DNA of 64,000 nucleotides from Stenotrophomonas maltophilia (GTDB lineage Bacteria; Pseudomonadota; Gammaproteobacteria; Xanthomonadales; Xanthomonadaceae): positions 186,001-250,000 of the forward strand of contig NZ_LYVJ01000003.1 in NCBI RefSeq assembly GCF_001676385.1, given 5' to 3'. The notes under the pieces were generated by a model, which was not told the DNA's origin, ran no database searches, and worked only from the letters and a program-made list of their open reading frames with translations. Of this stretch, positions 49,643 through 56,877 are shown piece by piece; position 1 is the stretch's first letter; every line of letters starts with the position of its first letter. The translations under genes were made by a program, and so were the position numbers.

Positions 49643-52147
49643 ATGAACGCCCCGCTCTTCCCGATTTCCCCGCTGCTGCCGCAGATCCAGCAGCACCTGG
49701 CCCTGCAGCCACGGCTGGTGCTGGAAGCCCCGCCCGGTGCCGGCAAGACGACCCAGGTACCGCTGGCCCTGCTCGATGCGCCGTGGCTGCAGGGCCGGAA
49801 GATCATCCTGCTGGAACCGCGCCGGGTGGCCGCACGCAGCGCTGCACTGTTCATGGCGCGGCAGCTGGGCGAAGAGGTCGGTGGCACGGTCGGCTACCGC
49901 ATCCGCTTCGAGAACAAGGTCTCGGCACGCACGCGCATTGAGGTCGTCACCGAAGGCATCCTGACCCGCATGCTGCAGGACGACCCGATGCTGGAGGAGG
50001 TCGGTGCGATCCTGTTCGACGAGTTCCACGAACGCCATCTCAGTGGCGACCTCGGGTTGGCGCTGGCACTGGACGTGCAGGCACAGCTGCGCGATGACCT
50101 GCGCCTGGTGGTGATGTCGGCCACGCTGGACGGCGATCGGCTGGCGCGCTTCCTCGATGCACCGCGGCTGAGCAGCGAGGGCCGCAGTTACCCGGTGGCG
50201 ATCAGCCACTTCCCGGCGCGCCGCGATGAAGCACTCGAGTTGCAGGTGCGCCGCGCGGTGCAGCAGGCCCTGGTCGAGCACCCCGGTGACCTGCTGGTGT
50301 TCCTGCCCGGCCAGCGCGAGATCACACGGGTGCAGGCCGGCCTGCAGGAATCACTGGATGCCGGTGTCGACGTGCTGGCGCTGCACGGTGAACTGCCGGT
50401 GGAACAGCAGGCGCGCGTGCTGCAGGCGGCCAGCGATGGGCGCCGCCGCGTGGTGCTCGCGACCAACGTCGCCGAATCGTCGGTGACGCTGCCCGGCGTG
50501 CGCGTGGTGATCGACAGCGGCCAGGCGCGCGAGCCGCGCTACGACCCCAACAGCGGCTTTACCCGGCTGGACGTGGTCGCCATCGCCCAGGCTTCAGCGG
50601 ATCAGCGCGCCGGCCGTGCCGGCCGCGTGGCCGAGGGCGTGGCCTGGCGGCTGTGGCCGCAGTCGCAGCGGCTGGAGCCGCAGCGCCGCGCCGAGATCGA
50701 CCAGGTGGAACTGGCCGGGCTGGCGCTGGAACTGGCGGCCTGGGGCAGCAGCGACCTGCGCTTCCTCGACCCGCCTCCGGCCGGCCCGATGGGTGCGGCG
50801 CGCGAACTGCTGCAGCGGCTGGGCGCGCTGTCCAGCAGCGGCGCGATCACTTCGCTCGGCCGCCGCGTGCTGGCGCTGGGCACGCATCCGCGCATGGCGG
50901 CGATGCTGCTGGCCGCACCCGATCCGCGCGCGCAGGCGCTGGCTGCCGATCTGGCCGCCCTGCTGGAAGCACGCGATCCGCTGCGCCAGGGCGGTGATGC
51001 GCTGGCAGCGCGGTGGCGCGCATTGGCGGCATTCCGCGCCGGCCGCGCACCGGCCGATGCCAACCGCAGCGCGCTGGCCGCGATTGATGCTGCCGCCAAG
51101 CAGTGGCGACGGCGCCTGCGCTGTGACGCCACGCCGCCTACCAGCATCGAGGCGCACGAACTGGGCGACCTGCTCGCGCACGCCTTCCCCGACCGGATTG
51201 GTGTCCAGCACCCCAGCGATCCACTGCGCTATCTGCTGGCCAATGGCCGCAGTGCACGCCTGCACGAATCGAGCGATCTGCGTGGCGAGCCATGGCTGGT
51301 GGCCAGTGAACTGCGCTTCGAGGCACGTGACGCGTTGCTGCTGCGCGCCGCACCGGTGGATGAAGGCCAGCTGCGCAGGGCGTGGCCGGAGCGCTTCGTC
51401 ACCGAAGACGTGGTGCGCTGGGACAGCGAACGCCGCGCCCTGGTGGCGCTGCGCGAGACCCGTTTCGACCGCATCGTGCTGGACAGCCGCTCGGCCGGCC
51501 GGGTCGACCCGCAACATGCCGCGCAGGCGCTGACCGATGCGGTGGCCGAACTCGGCCTGCAGGCCCTGCCGTGGACCGAAGGCCTGCGCCAATGGCAGGC
51601 GCGCGTCGAGTCACTGCGGCGCTGGATGCCGGAACTGGGCCTGCCCGACTGCAGCGACGCGGCGCTGCTGGCCACCCGCGCGCAGTGGCTGCAGCCCGCG
51701 TTCGCCGGCAAGAGCCGATTGGATGCGCTGGACGAATCCAGCTTCGGCGAGGCACTGAAGTCGCCGCTGGAATGGGCACAGCGGCAGCTGGTCGAGCGGC
51801 ACGCACCGAACCGCATTACCGTGCCCTCCGGGCTGGAGCGGCCGGTCACCTACGGACTGGACACCGGGAGCGGCGAACCGCTGCCGCCGGTGCTGGCGGT
51901 GAAGCTGCAGGAACTGTTCGGCCTGGCCGACACGCCACGCATTGCCGATGGCCGTGTACCGTTGACCCTGCACCTGCTTTCCCCGGGCGGACGCCCGCTG
52001 CAGGTCACCCAGGACCTTCGCAATTTCTGGGAGAACACCTACGCCGAGGTGAAAAAGGAGATGAAAGGCCGCTACCCGCGCCATCCGTGGCCGGATGATC
52101 CGTGGACGGCCACAGCCACGCACCGCGCCAAGCCGCGCGGGACCTGA
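49643..52147 (+). CDS. hrpB: ATP-dependent helicase HrpB
   Basis: The 834-residue protein matches HrpB in length. Walker A is EAPPGAGKTTQVPLAL, the DEAH-type box is ILFDEFHERHLSGDLGL, and motif III is VVMSATLDG. The QxxGRxGR motif reads DQRAGRAGR. The C-terminal HrpB-specific part ends near YPRHPWPDDPWTATATHRAKP. It is a DExH helicase with unknown substrates in most bacteria. A 630-base upstream open frame overlapping tatD was not accepted. Confidence 0.94.
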   Translation: MNAPLFPISPLLPQIQQHLALQPRLVLEAPPGAGKTTQVPLALLDAPWLQGRKIILLEPRRVAARSAALFMARQLGEEVGGTVGYRIRFENKVSARTRIEVVTEGILTRMLQDDPMLEEVGAILFDEFHERHLSGDLGLALALDVQAQLRDDLRLVVMSATLDGDRLARFLDAPRLSSEGRSYPVAISHFPARRDEALELQVRRAVQQALVEHPGDLLVFLPGQREITRVQAGLQESLDAGVDVLALHGELPVEQQARVLQAASDGRRRVVLATNVAESSVTLPGVRVVIDSGQAREPRYDPNSGFTRLDVVAIAQASADQRAGRAGRVAEGVAWRLWPQSQRLEPQRRAEIDQVELAGLALELAAWGSSDLRFLDPPPAGPMGAARELLQRLGALSSSGAITSLGRRVLALGTHPRMAAMLLAAPDPRAQALAADLAALLEARDPLRQGGDALAARWRALAAFRAGRAPADANRSALAAIDAAAKQWRRRLRCDATPPTSIEAHELGDLLAHAFPDRIGVQHPSDPLRYLLANGRSARLHESSDLRGEPWLVASELRFEARDALLLRAAPVDEGQLRRAWPERFVTEDVVRWDSERRALVALRETRFDRIVLDSRSAGRVDPQHAAQALTDAVAELGLQALPWTEGLRQWQARVESLRRWMPELGLPDCSDAALLATRAQWLQPAFAGKSRLDALDESSFGEALKSPLEWAQRQLVERHAPNRITVPSGLERPVTYGLDTGSGEPLPPVLAVKLQELFGLADTPRIADGRVPLTLHLLSPGGRPLQVTQDLRNFWENTYAEVKKEMKGRYPRHPWPDDPWTATATHRAKPRGT

Positions 52148-52152
52148 AGGGC

Positions 52153-52244
52153 GGGGTCGGATCCCTTTGCAACGCAACGGGCTCTGACCCAGGGCGCGGT
52201 GGTTGGGGCCAGAGCCCTTCCGCAAGGGAAAGGGATCCGACCCC
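52153..52244. repeat. nested pair of GGGGTC palindromes
   Basis: Element one (52153-52190) is GGGGTCGGATCCCTTT then GGGCTCTGACCC. Element two (52205-52244) is GGGGCCAGAGCCC then AAAGGGATCCGACCCC. The outer arms of the two are perfect reverse complements over 16 bases, and the inner arms nearly so. The whole 92-base block can therefore fold as one long hairpin. Confidence 0.85.
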
Positions 52245-52363
52245 ATCCCTGCCTGATCCTGAATGGCCGCGGCCGCGTCATACCACGCGCGCCCCCGGCT
52301 GACATACCGTTTACGGGCAACACGCGACACTGGACTTCGACCCGAGGCAAAGGACCCCCACAG

Positions 52364-52753
52364 ATGAGCAAGCTGACCGTGATTACCGACCGCGCTCTGG
52401 AGCGCGCCCTGGACCTGGCCCACAGCGCCGGCGATGGCCTGAAGAGCGCCGGTGGCAGCCTGCGCCATCTCGGCCCGCAGGCCAGTGACTGGATCAAGAC
52501 CGGCGCGGCGCTGGGCGCCGTCAGGACCGGTGGCAAGGTCGCCACCAGGTTTGCTCGCCGCAACCCGGCAGTGACGATTGCCGCCGCTGCCGTCGGTGTG
52601 GGCCTCCTGGGCTATGCGCTGTACCGCAAGCAGCAGAAGAAGAAGGCGGCCCAGGGCCACGTGGTGAATGGCCAGGCGCAGCGCATCAACGCGCGCGACC
52701 GCCGCAACGACACCGTGGTGGACGAGCACAGCGATATCGGCAGCGACGCGTGA
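52364..52753 (+). CDS. small membrane protein, function unknown
   Basis: The 129-residue protein has an amphipathic N-terminus (LERALDLAHSAGDGLKSAGG), one membrane segment (PAVTIAAAAVGVGLLGYALY) and a charged tail (RINARDRRNDTVVDEHSDIG). It resembles the small DUF883- or YtxH-like membrane-linked proteins but I cannot place it. CAAAGGA precedes the start. It may be an envelope stress protein, a guess from shape only. Confidence 0.65.
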   Translation: MSKLTVITDRALERALDLAHSAGDGLKSAGGSLRHLGPQASDWIKTGAALGAVRTGGKVATRFARRNPAVTIAAAAVGVGLLGYALYRKQQKKKAAQGHVVNGQAQRINARDRRNDTVVDEHSDIGSDA

Positions 52754-52761
52754 GTTTGCCC

Positions 52762-52796
52762 GGGTCAGAGCCCTTCCTGCGGAAGTGATCTGACCC
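52762..52796. repeat. GGGGTC-type palindrome (degenerate)
   Basis: GGGTCAGAGCCCTTCC and GGAAGTGATCTGACCC form an imperfect stem around a short loop. It follows the small membrane protein gene and is followed by a separate terminator. Confidence 0.6.
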
Positions 52797-52809
52797 TACC
52801 AGCTACGAG

Positions 52810-52846
52810 AGGGCCGGATGCCGCGAGGTATCCGGCCCTTTCTGTT
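52810..52846 (+). terminator. bidirectional intrinsic terminator
   Basis: AGGGCCGGAT and ATCCGGCCCT form a stem around CCGCGAGG-type bases, followed by TTCTGTTT. Read on the other strand, the stem ends close to the rluE stop. It sits exactly between the two convergent genes. Confidence 0.75.
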
Positions 52847-53416
52847 TCAACCGATCTGCCGCCACTGCCCCGGCTGCAGGTCATCCAGACGGTATGGCCC
52901 CATCGACACCCGCACCAGCCGCAGCGTCGGCAGGTTCACCGCCGCCGTCATCCGCCGCACCTGGCGGTTGCGGCCCTCGCGGATCGTGATCGCCAGCCAG
53001 CTGTCAGGCACGGTCTTGCGGAAGCGTACCGGCGGATCCCGCGTCCACAGCGACGGTGCAGGGTCGAGGTGCTCGACCTTCGCCGGCAGCGTCGGCCCGT
53101 CATTGAGCACCACGCCTTCGCGCAACTGCTGCAGCTGTTCGTCGCTGGGCAGGCCTTCCACCTGCACCCAGTAGGTCTTGTCGGCCTTGTGCCGGGGGTC
53201 GGTCAATCTGTGCGCCAGCGTGCCGTTGTCGGTCAGCAGCAGCAGGCCCTCGCTGTCATGGTCCAGGCGGCCGGCGGCATACACGCGCGGCGGCAGGCCG
53301 AAACCGGCCAGGGTCGGCCGCGGCGGCACACTGCGGTCGGTGAATTGGCAGAGCACGTTGAAGGGCTTGTTGAAGGCAATCAGCATTGCGGGAACGACAG
53401 GCGGCGGGTGCGGCAT
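52847..53416 (-). CDS. rluE: 23S rRNA pseudouridine synthase RluE
   Basis: The 189-residue protein fits the RsuA/RluE branch without an S4 domain. The motif YAAGRLDHDSEGLLLLTDNG contains the catalytic aspartate. LNDGPTLPAKVEHLD and EGRNRQVRRMTAAVNLPTLR match RluE closely. RluE modifies U2457 of 23S rRNA in E. coli. The start at 53416 has GGGA-like bases upstream. An ATG ten codons in lacks them. Confidence 0.9.
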   Translation of the reverse strand: MPHPPPVVPAMLIAFNKPFNVLCQFTDRSVPPRPTLAGFGLPPRVYAAGRLDHDSEGLLLLTDNGTLAHRLTDPRHKADKTYWVQVEGLPSDEQLQQLREGVVLNDGPTLPAKVEHLDPAPSLWTRDPPVRFRKTVPDSWLAITIREGRNRQVRRMTAAVNLPTLRLVRVSMGPYRLDDLQPGQWRQIG

Positions 53417-53454
53417 TGTCCCATTCCCGCACCGCCGCCGCGATCACCGGCTAC

Positions 53455-53715
53455 TCAGCCGAAGGCCTTCCCTTCCATCAACAGCGCAACGAGCACCAGC
53501 ACGACACCGCACGTGGCGGCAGCGTTGGCACGGTACCGCAGCCGCGTTACCGGTGGGCAGGCCCTTCGCGCACGTTCGTCCCACAGGCCACCAACGAGCA
53601 GCGCCGCAAAACCTGCCGCCGCCACAAGGTCATGCACGTGACCAGCATGGAACAGGAAGTCGTACAACCGCGGCAGCACCATCAATGCGAAGGCGAAGTA
53701 CAGAACCTTCTTCAA
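53455..53715 (-). CDS. small membrane protein, function unknown
   Basis: The 86-residue protein has three membrane segments (VLYFAFALMVLPRLYDFLF, VAAAGFAALLVGGLWD, CGVVLVLVALLMEG). The start appears to be TTG at 53715, directly after an in-frame stop, with AAGGA about ten bases upstream. A later ATG at residue 12 would cut the first helix. I do not recognise the family. Confidence 0.55.
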   Translation of the reverse strand: MKKVLYFAFALMVLPRLYDFLFHAGHVHDLVAAAGFAALLVGGLWDERARRACPPVTRLRYRANAAATCGVVLVLVALLMEGKAFG

Positions 53716-53756
53716 CTATCCATGTCCTTGAATTCGATCAGGCCGCAGCGCGCGGT

Positions 53757-53781
53757 GAGCCGAGCATCGGCTCGGCTCTAC
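53757..53781 (-). repeat. REP-like element
   Basis: AGCCGAGC and GCTCGGCT pair around a short loop, ending with CTAC. It is the same element type as at 14033 and 63980, in the opposite sense. Confidence 0.7.
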
Positions 53782-53815
53782 GGGGCACTCCGCGCTGGCG
53801 CTACGGCATGCCGGC

Positions 53816-54673
53816 TTACGGCTTGATGAAGCGCAGGGTCATGCGGTCGCTTTCGCCGATGGCCTGGTACTTCGCATCGTCGGCCTTGTCGTGCTGGTTG
53901 GTCGGCGGCAGCGTCCACACGCCGTTCGGGTGGTCCTTGGTATCGCGCGGGTTGGCATTGACCTCGCTGCGCGCGTCCAGCCTGAAGCCTGCGGCAACGG
54001 CCATCGCGATCACCTGCTGCTGGCCGACATAGCCGGTGCCGTCGTCGTCGGCCACATCGGCCTTGGCGCGGTGCTCGACCACGCCCAGCACGCCGCCCGG
54101 CTTGAGCACGTTGAAGAAGCCCTGGAACATGCCCTGCGCCTGCCCGGCCTTGCGCCAGTTGTGCACGTTGCGGAAGGTCAGCACCACATCGGCCGAACCG
54201 GCCGGGCCGAACACCGGTTTGGCCGGGTCGTAGGCCACCACGGTGGTCTTGCCGAATTGTGCCGGCGCGGCGGCGTACTTCTTCTCCAGGCCGTCGCGGC
54301 TGCGCTGCTGGTAGTCACGGCCACGGCCCTCGGGTACCGCCATCGGATCGACCACGGCGGCGATGTAGTGGCCCTTGTCATGCAGCAACGGCGCCAGGAT
54401 TTCCGAGTACCAGCCGTTGCCGGGGGTGATCTCGATGACGGTCTTTTCCGGCGCGACCCTGAAGAACGACAGCGTCTGCGCCGGATGCCGGAAACCATCG
54501 CGCTTGACGTTGTCGGCACCGCGGGTGGGTGCCTTCACCGCCGCGTCGATGGCCGGCGAGATCTCGATCTTCGCCGGTGCCACCGTGACTGGCGAGGCGA
54601 AGGCGGGAAGGGTGGCAAGCAGGGCCGAGGCAAGCAGCAGGCGGCAACCACGCAGGGACGAAGCGGGCATCAT
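53816..54673 (-). CDS. exported class I methyltransferase-like protein
   Basis: The 285-residue protein has a signal peptide (LLLASALLATLPAFA) and then a Rossmann-type methyltransferase fold: VIEITPGNGWYSEILAPLL, VVLTFRNVHNW and VLKPGGVLGVVEH. SAM is not expected in the periplasm, so this is odd. It may be a degenerate binding protein, or use another cofactor. GGAG precedes the start at 54673. Related exported proteins are annotated only as methyltransferases. Confidence 0.75.
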   Translation of the reverse strand: MMPASSLRGCRLLLASALLATLPAFASPVTVAPAKIEISPAIDAAVKAPTRGADNVKRDGFRHPAQTLSFFRVAPEKTVIEITPGNGWYSEILAPLLHDKGHYIAAVVDPMAVPEGRGRDYQQRSRDGLEKKYAAAPAQFGKTTVVAYDPAKPVFGPAGSADVVLTFRNVHNWRKAGQAQGMFQGFFNVLKPGGVLGVVEHRAKADVADDDGTGYVGQQQVIAMAVAAGFRLDARSEVNANPRDTKDHPNGVWTLPPTNQHDKADDAKYQAIGESDRMTLRFIKP

Positions 54674-54842
54674 CGGGACGACTCCAGCGGAAGATGCGGC
54701 GAGACTAGCAGCCCATGCGACGCAGGTGTTCACAAAACGTTAGCCGCGTGCGCATCGCGGAACACTGTTTTGTGGCCACCGCCGCGACGCGGTAACACAA
54801 CGCGCTCTATGCTGGACCACTTCCCCCAAGGAGACCGTGCTG

Positions 54843-55799
54843 ATGACGGCAACCCGCCAACTGGGCCGCTCCGGCCTGCATGTACGTCCCCTCGCCTTCG
54901 GTGGCAACGTGTTCGGCTGGAGCGCCGACGAGAAGGCCAGCTTCGCCCTGCTCGATGCCTTCGTCGACGCCGGCTTCAACCTGGTCGACACCGCCGACGT
55001 CTACTCGGCGTGGGTACCGGGCAACCGGGGCGGCGAGTCCGAGACGCTGATCGGCAAGTGGTTTGCCCGCAGCGGCAAGCGCGACAAGGTGGTGCTGGCG
55101 ACCAAGGTAGCCAAGTGGGCCGAACGCCCCGGTCTGGCCCCGGACAACATCAATGCGGCCGTCGAGGACTCGCTGCGCCGCCTGCAGACCGACGTGATCG
55201 ATCTGTACCAGGCCCACGAGGATGACGAGTCGACGCCGCTGGAAGCGACCCTGGCCGCGTTCGGCCGGCTGATCGAAGCCGGCAAGGTGCGCGCCATCGG
55301 TGCGTCCAACTACAGCGCCACGCGCCTGGCCGATGCGCTGAAGGTATCCACCGACTACAGGTTGCCGCGCTATGAAACCCTGCAGCCGGAATACAACCTG
55401 TACGACCGTGCCGGCTACGAGAAGGAACTGGAACCGCTGGTGCAGCGCGAACAGATCGGCGTGATCGGCTACTACGCGCTGGCCAGTGGCTTCCTCAGCG
55501 GCAAGTACCGCACGCCGGCCGATGCAGCCAAGAGCCCGGCGCGTGGCGAGACCGTGGTGAAGCGCTATCTGAACCCGCGCGGCCTGCGCATCCTGCAGGC
55601 ACTGGATGACGTGGCCAGCAAGCACAGCGCCAGTGCTGCACAGATCGCGCTGGCATGGCAGATCGCGCGACCGTCGATCACCGCGCCGATCGTCAGCGCC
55701 ACCAGTGTCGAGCAGCTGCACGATCTGCTGGCGGCGGCCAACCTGTCGCTGAGCGTGCAGGACATCGCGCAGCTGGATGCCGCCAGCGCGGACGCTTGA
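54843..55799 (+). CDS. aldo/keto reductase
   Basis: The 318-residue protein belongs to the AKR family. The start is GRSGLHVRPLAFGGNVFGWS. The catalytic aspartate, tyrosine and lysine are seen in NLVDTADVYSAW and VVLATKVAKW. Downstream are YQAHEDDESTPLEATL and YYALASGFLSGKYRTP. It reduces carbonyls with NADPH in the cytosol, and the substrate is unknown. I used the ATG at 54843, with AAGGAG about ten bases upstream. Confidence 0.9.
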   Translation: MTATRQLGRSGLHVRPLAFGGNVFGWSADEKASFALLDAFVDAGFNLVDTADVYSAWVPGNRGGESETLIGKWFARSGKRDKVVLATKVAKWAERPGLAPDNINAAVEDSLRRLQTDVIDLYQAHEDDESTPLEATLAAFGRLIEAGKVRAIGASNYSATRLADALKVSTDYRLPRYETLQPEYNLYDRAGYEKELEPLVQREQIGVIGYYALASGFLSGKYRTPADAAKSPARGETVVKRYLNPRGLRILQALDDVASKHSASAAQIALAWQIARPSITAPIVSATSVEQLHDLLAAANLSLSVQDIAQLDAASADA

Positions 55800-55805
55800 G
55801 ACCGG

Positions 55806-55828
55806 GTAGTGCCGGCCGCCGGCCGGGA
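55806..55828 (+). repeat. GTAG REP-like element
   Basis: GTAG followed by TGCCGGCCGCCGGCCGG-like stem, immediately after the aldo/keto reductase stop. Confidence 0.7.
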
Positions 55829-55865
55829 TTGCACGGATGCCCTGGAGAATAATTGAACAAAATGG

Positions 55866-55894
55866 TTGCGCGCGACTAAATCGTGGTTTATCGT
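55866..55894 (+). promoter_or_regulatory. putative sigma-70 promoter of the small ORF
   Basis: TTGCGC (55866) and TATCGT (55889) are separated by 17 bases. The region is AT-rich against its surroundings and contains a partial dyad (CTAAA and TTTA, with outer GCGC). It would start a transcript near 55,900 that runs through the small ORF to the terminator at 56107. Confidence 0.45.
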
Positions 55895-55929
55895 GCGCAC
55901 CTCGTTTCAACAACCACTGGAAACTTCCC

Positions 55930-56031
55930 TTGAACGCGCATTCCGTCGCCACCGCCACATTGCTGCCATGCCTGCGCATGGACCGGCTGGCGCGCGCGTT
56001 CGGCAAGGAAGACCAGCTGACAACGGCCTGA
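55930..56031 (+). CDS. possible 33-residue small protein
   Basis: An open frame from TTG at 55930 gives NAHSVATATLLPCLRMDRLA and RAFGKEDQLTTA, 33 residues. Third positions are mostly G or C, as in true genes here. A promoter-like element lies upstream, and a hairpin plus terminator follow at 56,043-56,115. The start could also be the ATG at 55978. There is no strong Shine-Dalgarno, so this may be a leader or sRNA rather than a protein gene. Confidence 0.35.
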   Translation: MNAHSVATATLLPCLRMDRLARAFGKEDQLTTA

Positions 56032-56042
56032 TACCCGCCCTG

Positions 56043-56067
56043 CGGAGATCGGCCACCCCGATCTCCG
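56043..56067 (+). other. perfect 10-bp hairpin before the terminator
   Basis: CGGAGATCGG pairs with CCGATCTCCG around a CCACC loop. It lies between the small ORF stop and the terminator. Such a stem would protect the 3' end or form a second domain of a small RNA. Confidence 0.7.
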
Positions 56068-56077
56068 AGGCCTGACG

Positions 56078-56115
56078 ACGCCCTCGGAACGTAAGTCCCG
56101 GGGGCGTTTTCGTTT
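56078..56115 (+). terminator. intrinsic terminator
   Basis: ACGCCCTCGG and CCGGGGGCGT form a 10-bp stem (one GU) around AACGTAAGTC, followed by TTTTCGTTT. It ends the short transcript from the promoter at 55866. Confidence 0.75.
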
Positions 56116-56196
56116 GCGTCGGCACAAGGACCCGCGATGCCAGAACTGCACCCCGCGCGGCGGCCCGCCGCTCACTGACCCAGGCATTTCCACCCC

Positions 56197-56218
56197 GCGC
56201 GAAGGATTTACTTCGCGC
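56197..56218 (+). other. 8-bp hairpin
   Basis: GCGCGAAG pairs with CTTCGCGC around GATTTA. It is the first strong stem after the terminator and may mark the 5' domain of the RNA that follows. Confidence 0.6.
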
Positions 56219-56234
56219 AACCGGCAGCGCCTGG

Positions 56235-56279
56235 ACATTATCTGCATCGCTCCCAAACATTATCGCTCGCCGATAATGT
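56235..56279. promoter_or_regulatory. three ACATTATC half-sites (operator-like cluster or hairpin)
   Basis: ACATTATC occurs at 56235 and 56257, about two helical turns apart. The second copy extends to ACATTATCG and is followed at 56271 by its inverted form CGATAATGT. The inverted pair is a perfect 9-bp palindrome with a 5-base spacer. This is typical of a transcription factor operator, but the same bases can fold as an RNA stem. Confidence 0.5.
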
Positions 56280-56310
56280 CGGTGGCCTGCACCCTCGATT
56301 CTCCAACGGT

Positions 56311-56521
56311 CCCGTTTCAACCACGGGCTGGTGCGCGCGGCGTTGCCGTGGCGTATGCCGGAGGTCGCGGACACGCCATCGCCTGGATCGCCTGCTGGAA
56401 GCAGGCGCCGGTTCGCCGGTACGCGGTTCGATTCCGCGCGGTCCCCAACTGGATAGCTCAGCTTGGTTAGAGCAACGGATCCTGATTCCGTCTGTCGTGG
56501 GTTCGACTCCCACTCCAACCA
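56311..56521 (+). ncRNA. tandem tRNA-like structures upstream of slipin-RtcB
   Basis: Three T-arm-like stems with TTCRANY loops occur: 56311 (loop TTCAACC), 56422 (TTCGATT) and 56497 (TTCGACT). The second is preceded by an anticodon-like arm (loop CTGGAAG) and a long UUCG variable arm, as in tRNA-Ser. The third has complete D and anticodon arms (loop TCCTGAT). Both end in CCA, at 56445 and 56519, but only 4 acceptor pairs are evident in each. In the third, position 33 is C. They look like tRNA mimics, not working tRNAs. A decayed tRNA array is the alternative. Confidence 0.55.
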
Positions 56522-56877
56522 CATGACCTGTCACGTCATGACCTGAAGCAACACCCGGGGCGCAAGCCCCAGCGGCCATCGTCGCCATCCACTGTCTTCG
56601 CCTTCGGGCGGGAACGTGGAAGGCAACGGACCACACGCCGGGCCCCGGCCCGCCGCCACTGCCAGCCTCGTTCCGCACCGGCGCTGCCTGCCGGGGACGA
56701 CGACGGCAGCACTGCCGGCGCACCGAAGGCTCCGCGCGCGGACCGTCCACCGATGGCCGCCCTCTTCCGCTGCCTGCACCTGGTGTGCAGGCGGCTCGCC
56801 ACGACCTGATCGACCCGGGTCATGGCGATTCATTCGCAACGGGTCGAACCACCAGAGCCATACAAGGAGAGACTCCC
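56522..56877 (+). other. leader region before the slipin gene, hairpins only
   Basis: Stems include CATGAC/GTCATG at 56522-56540 with a 7-base loop, GGGGC-GCAA-GCCCC at 56557-56570 (a GNRA tetraloop), and GCCTGCAC/GTGCAGGC at 56772-56792. I see no protein gene. A sigma-54-like element was sought because RtcB is often under RtcR, but none fits the strict spacing. The ribosome site AAGGAGA ends the region. Confidence 0.45.

Noticed and set aside
56447-56521. An intact tRNA gene (Gln-type loop TCCTGAT)
   Set aside because: Only 4 acceptor pairs, C at position 33 and a shortened spacing to CCA are not compatible with a working tRNA.
56120-56877. A sigma-54 promoter for the slipin-rtcB operon
   Set aside because: I found only near matches, such as TGGCC...TTCC near 56754 and TGGACATT...TGCAT near 56232, which break the GG-N10-GC spacing or the invariant bases.
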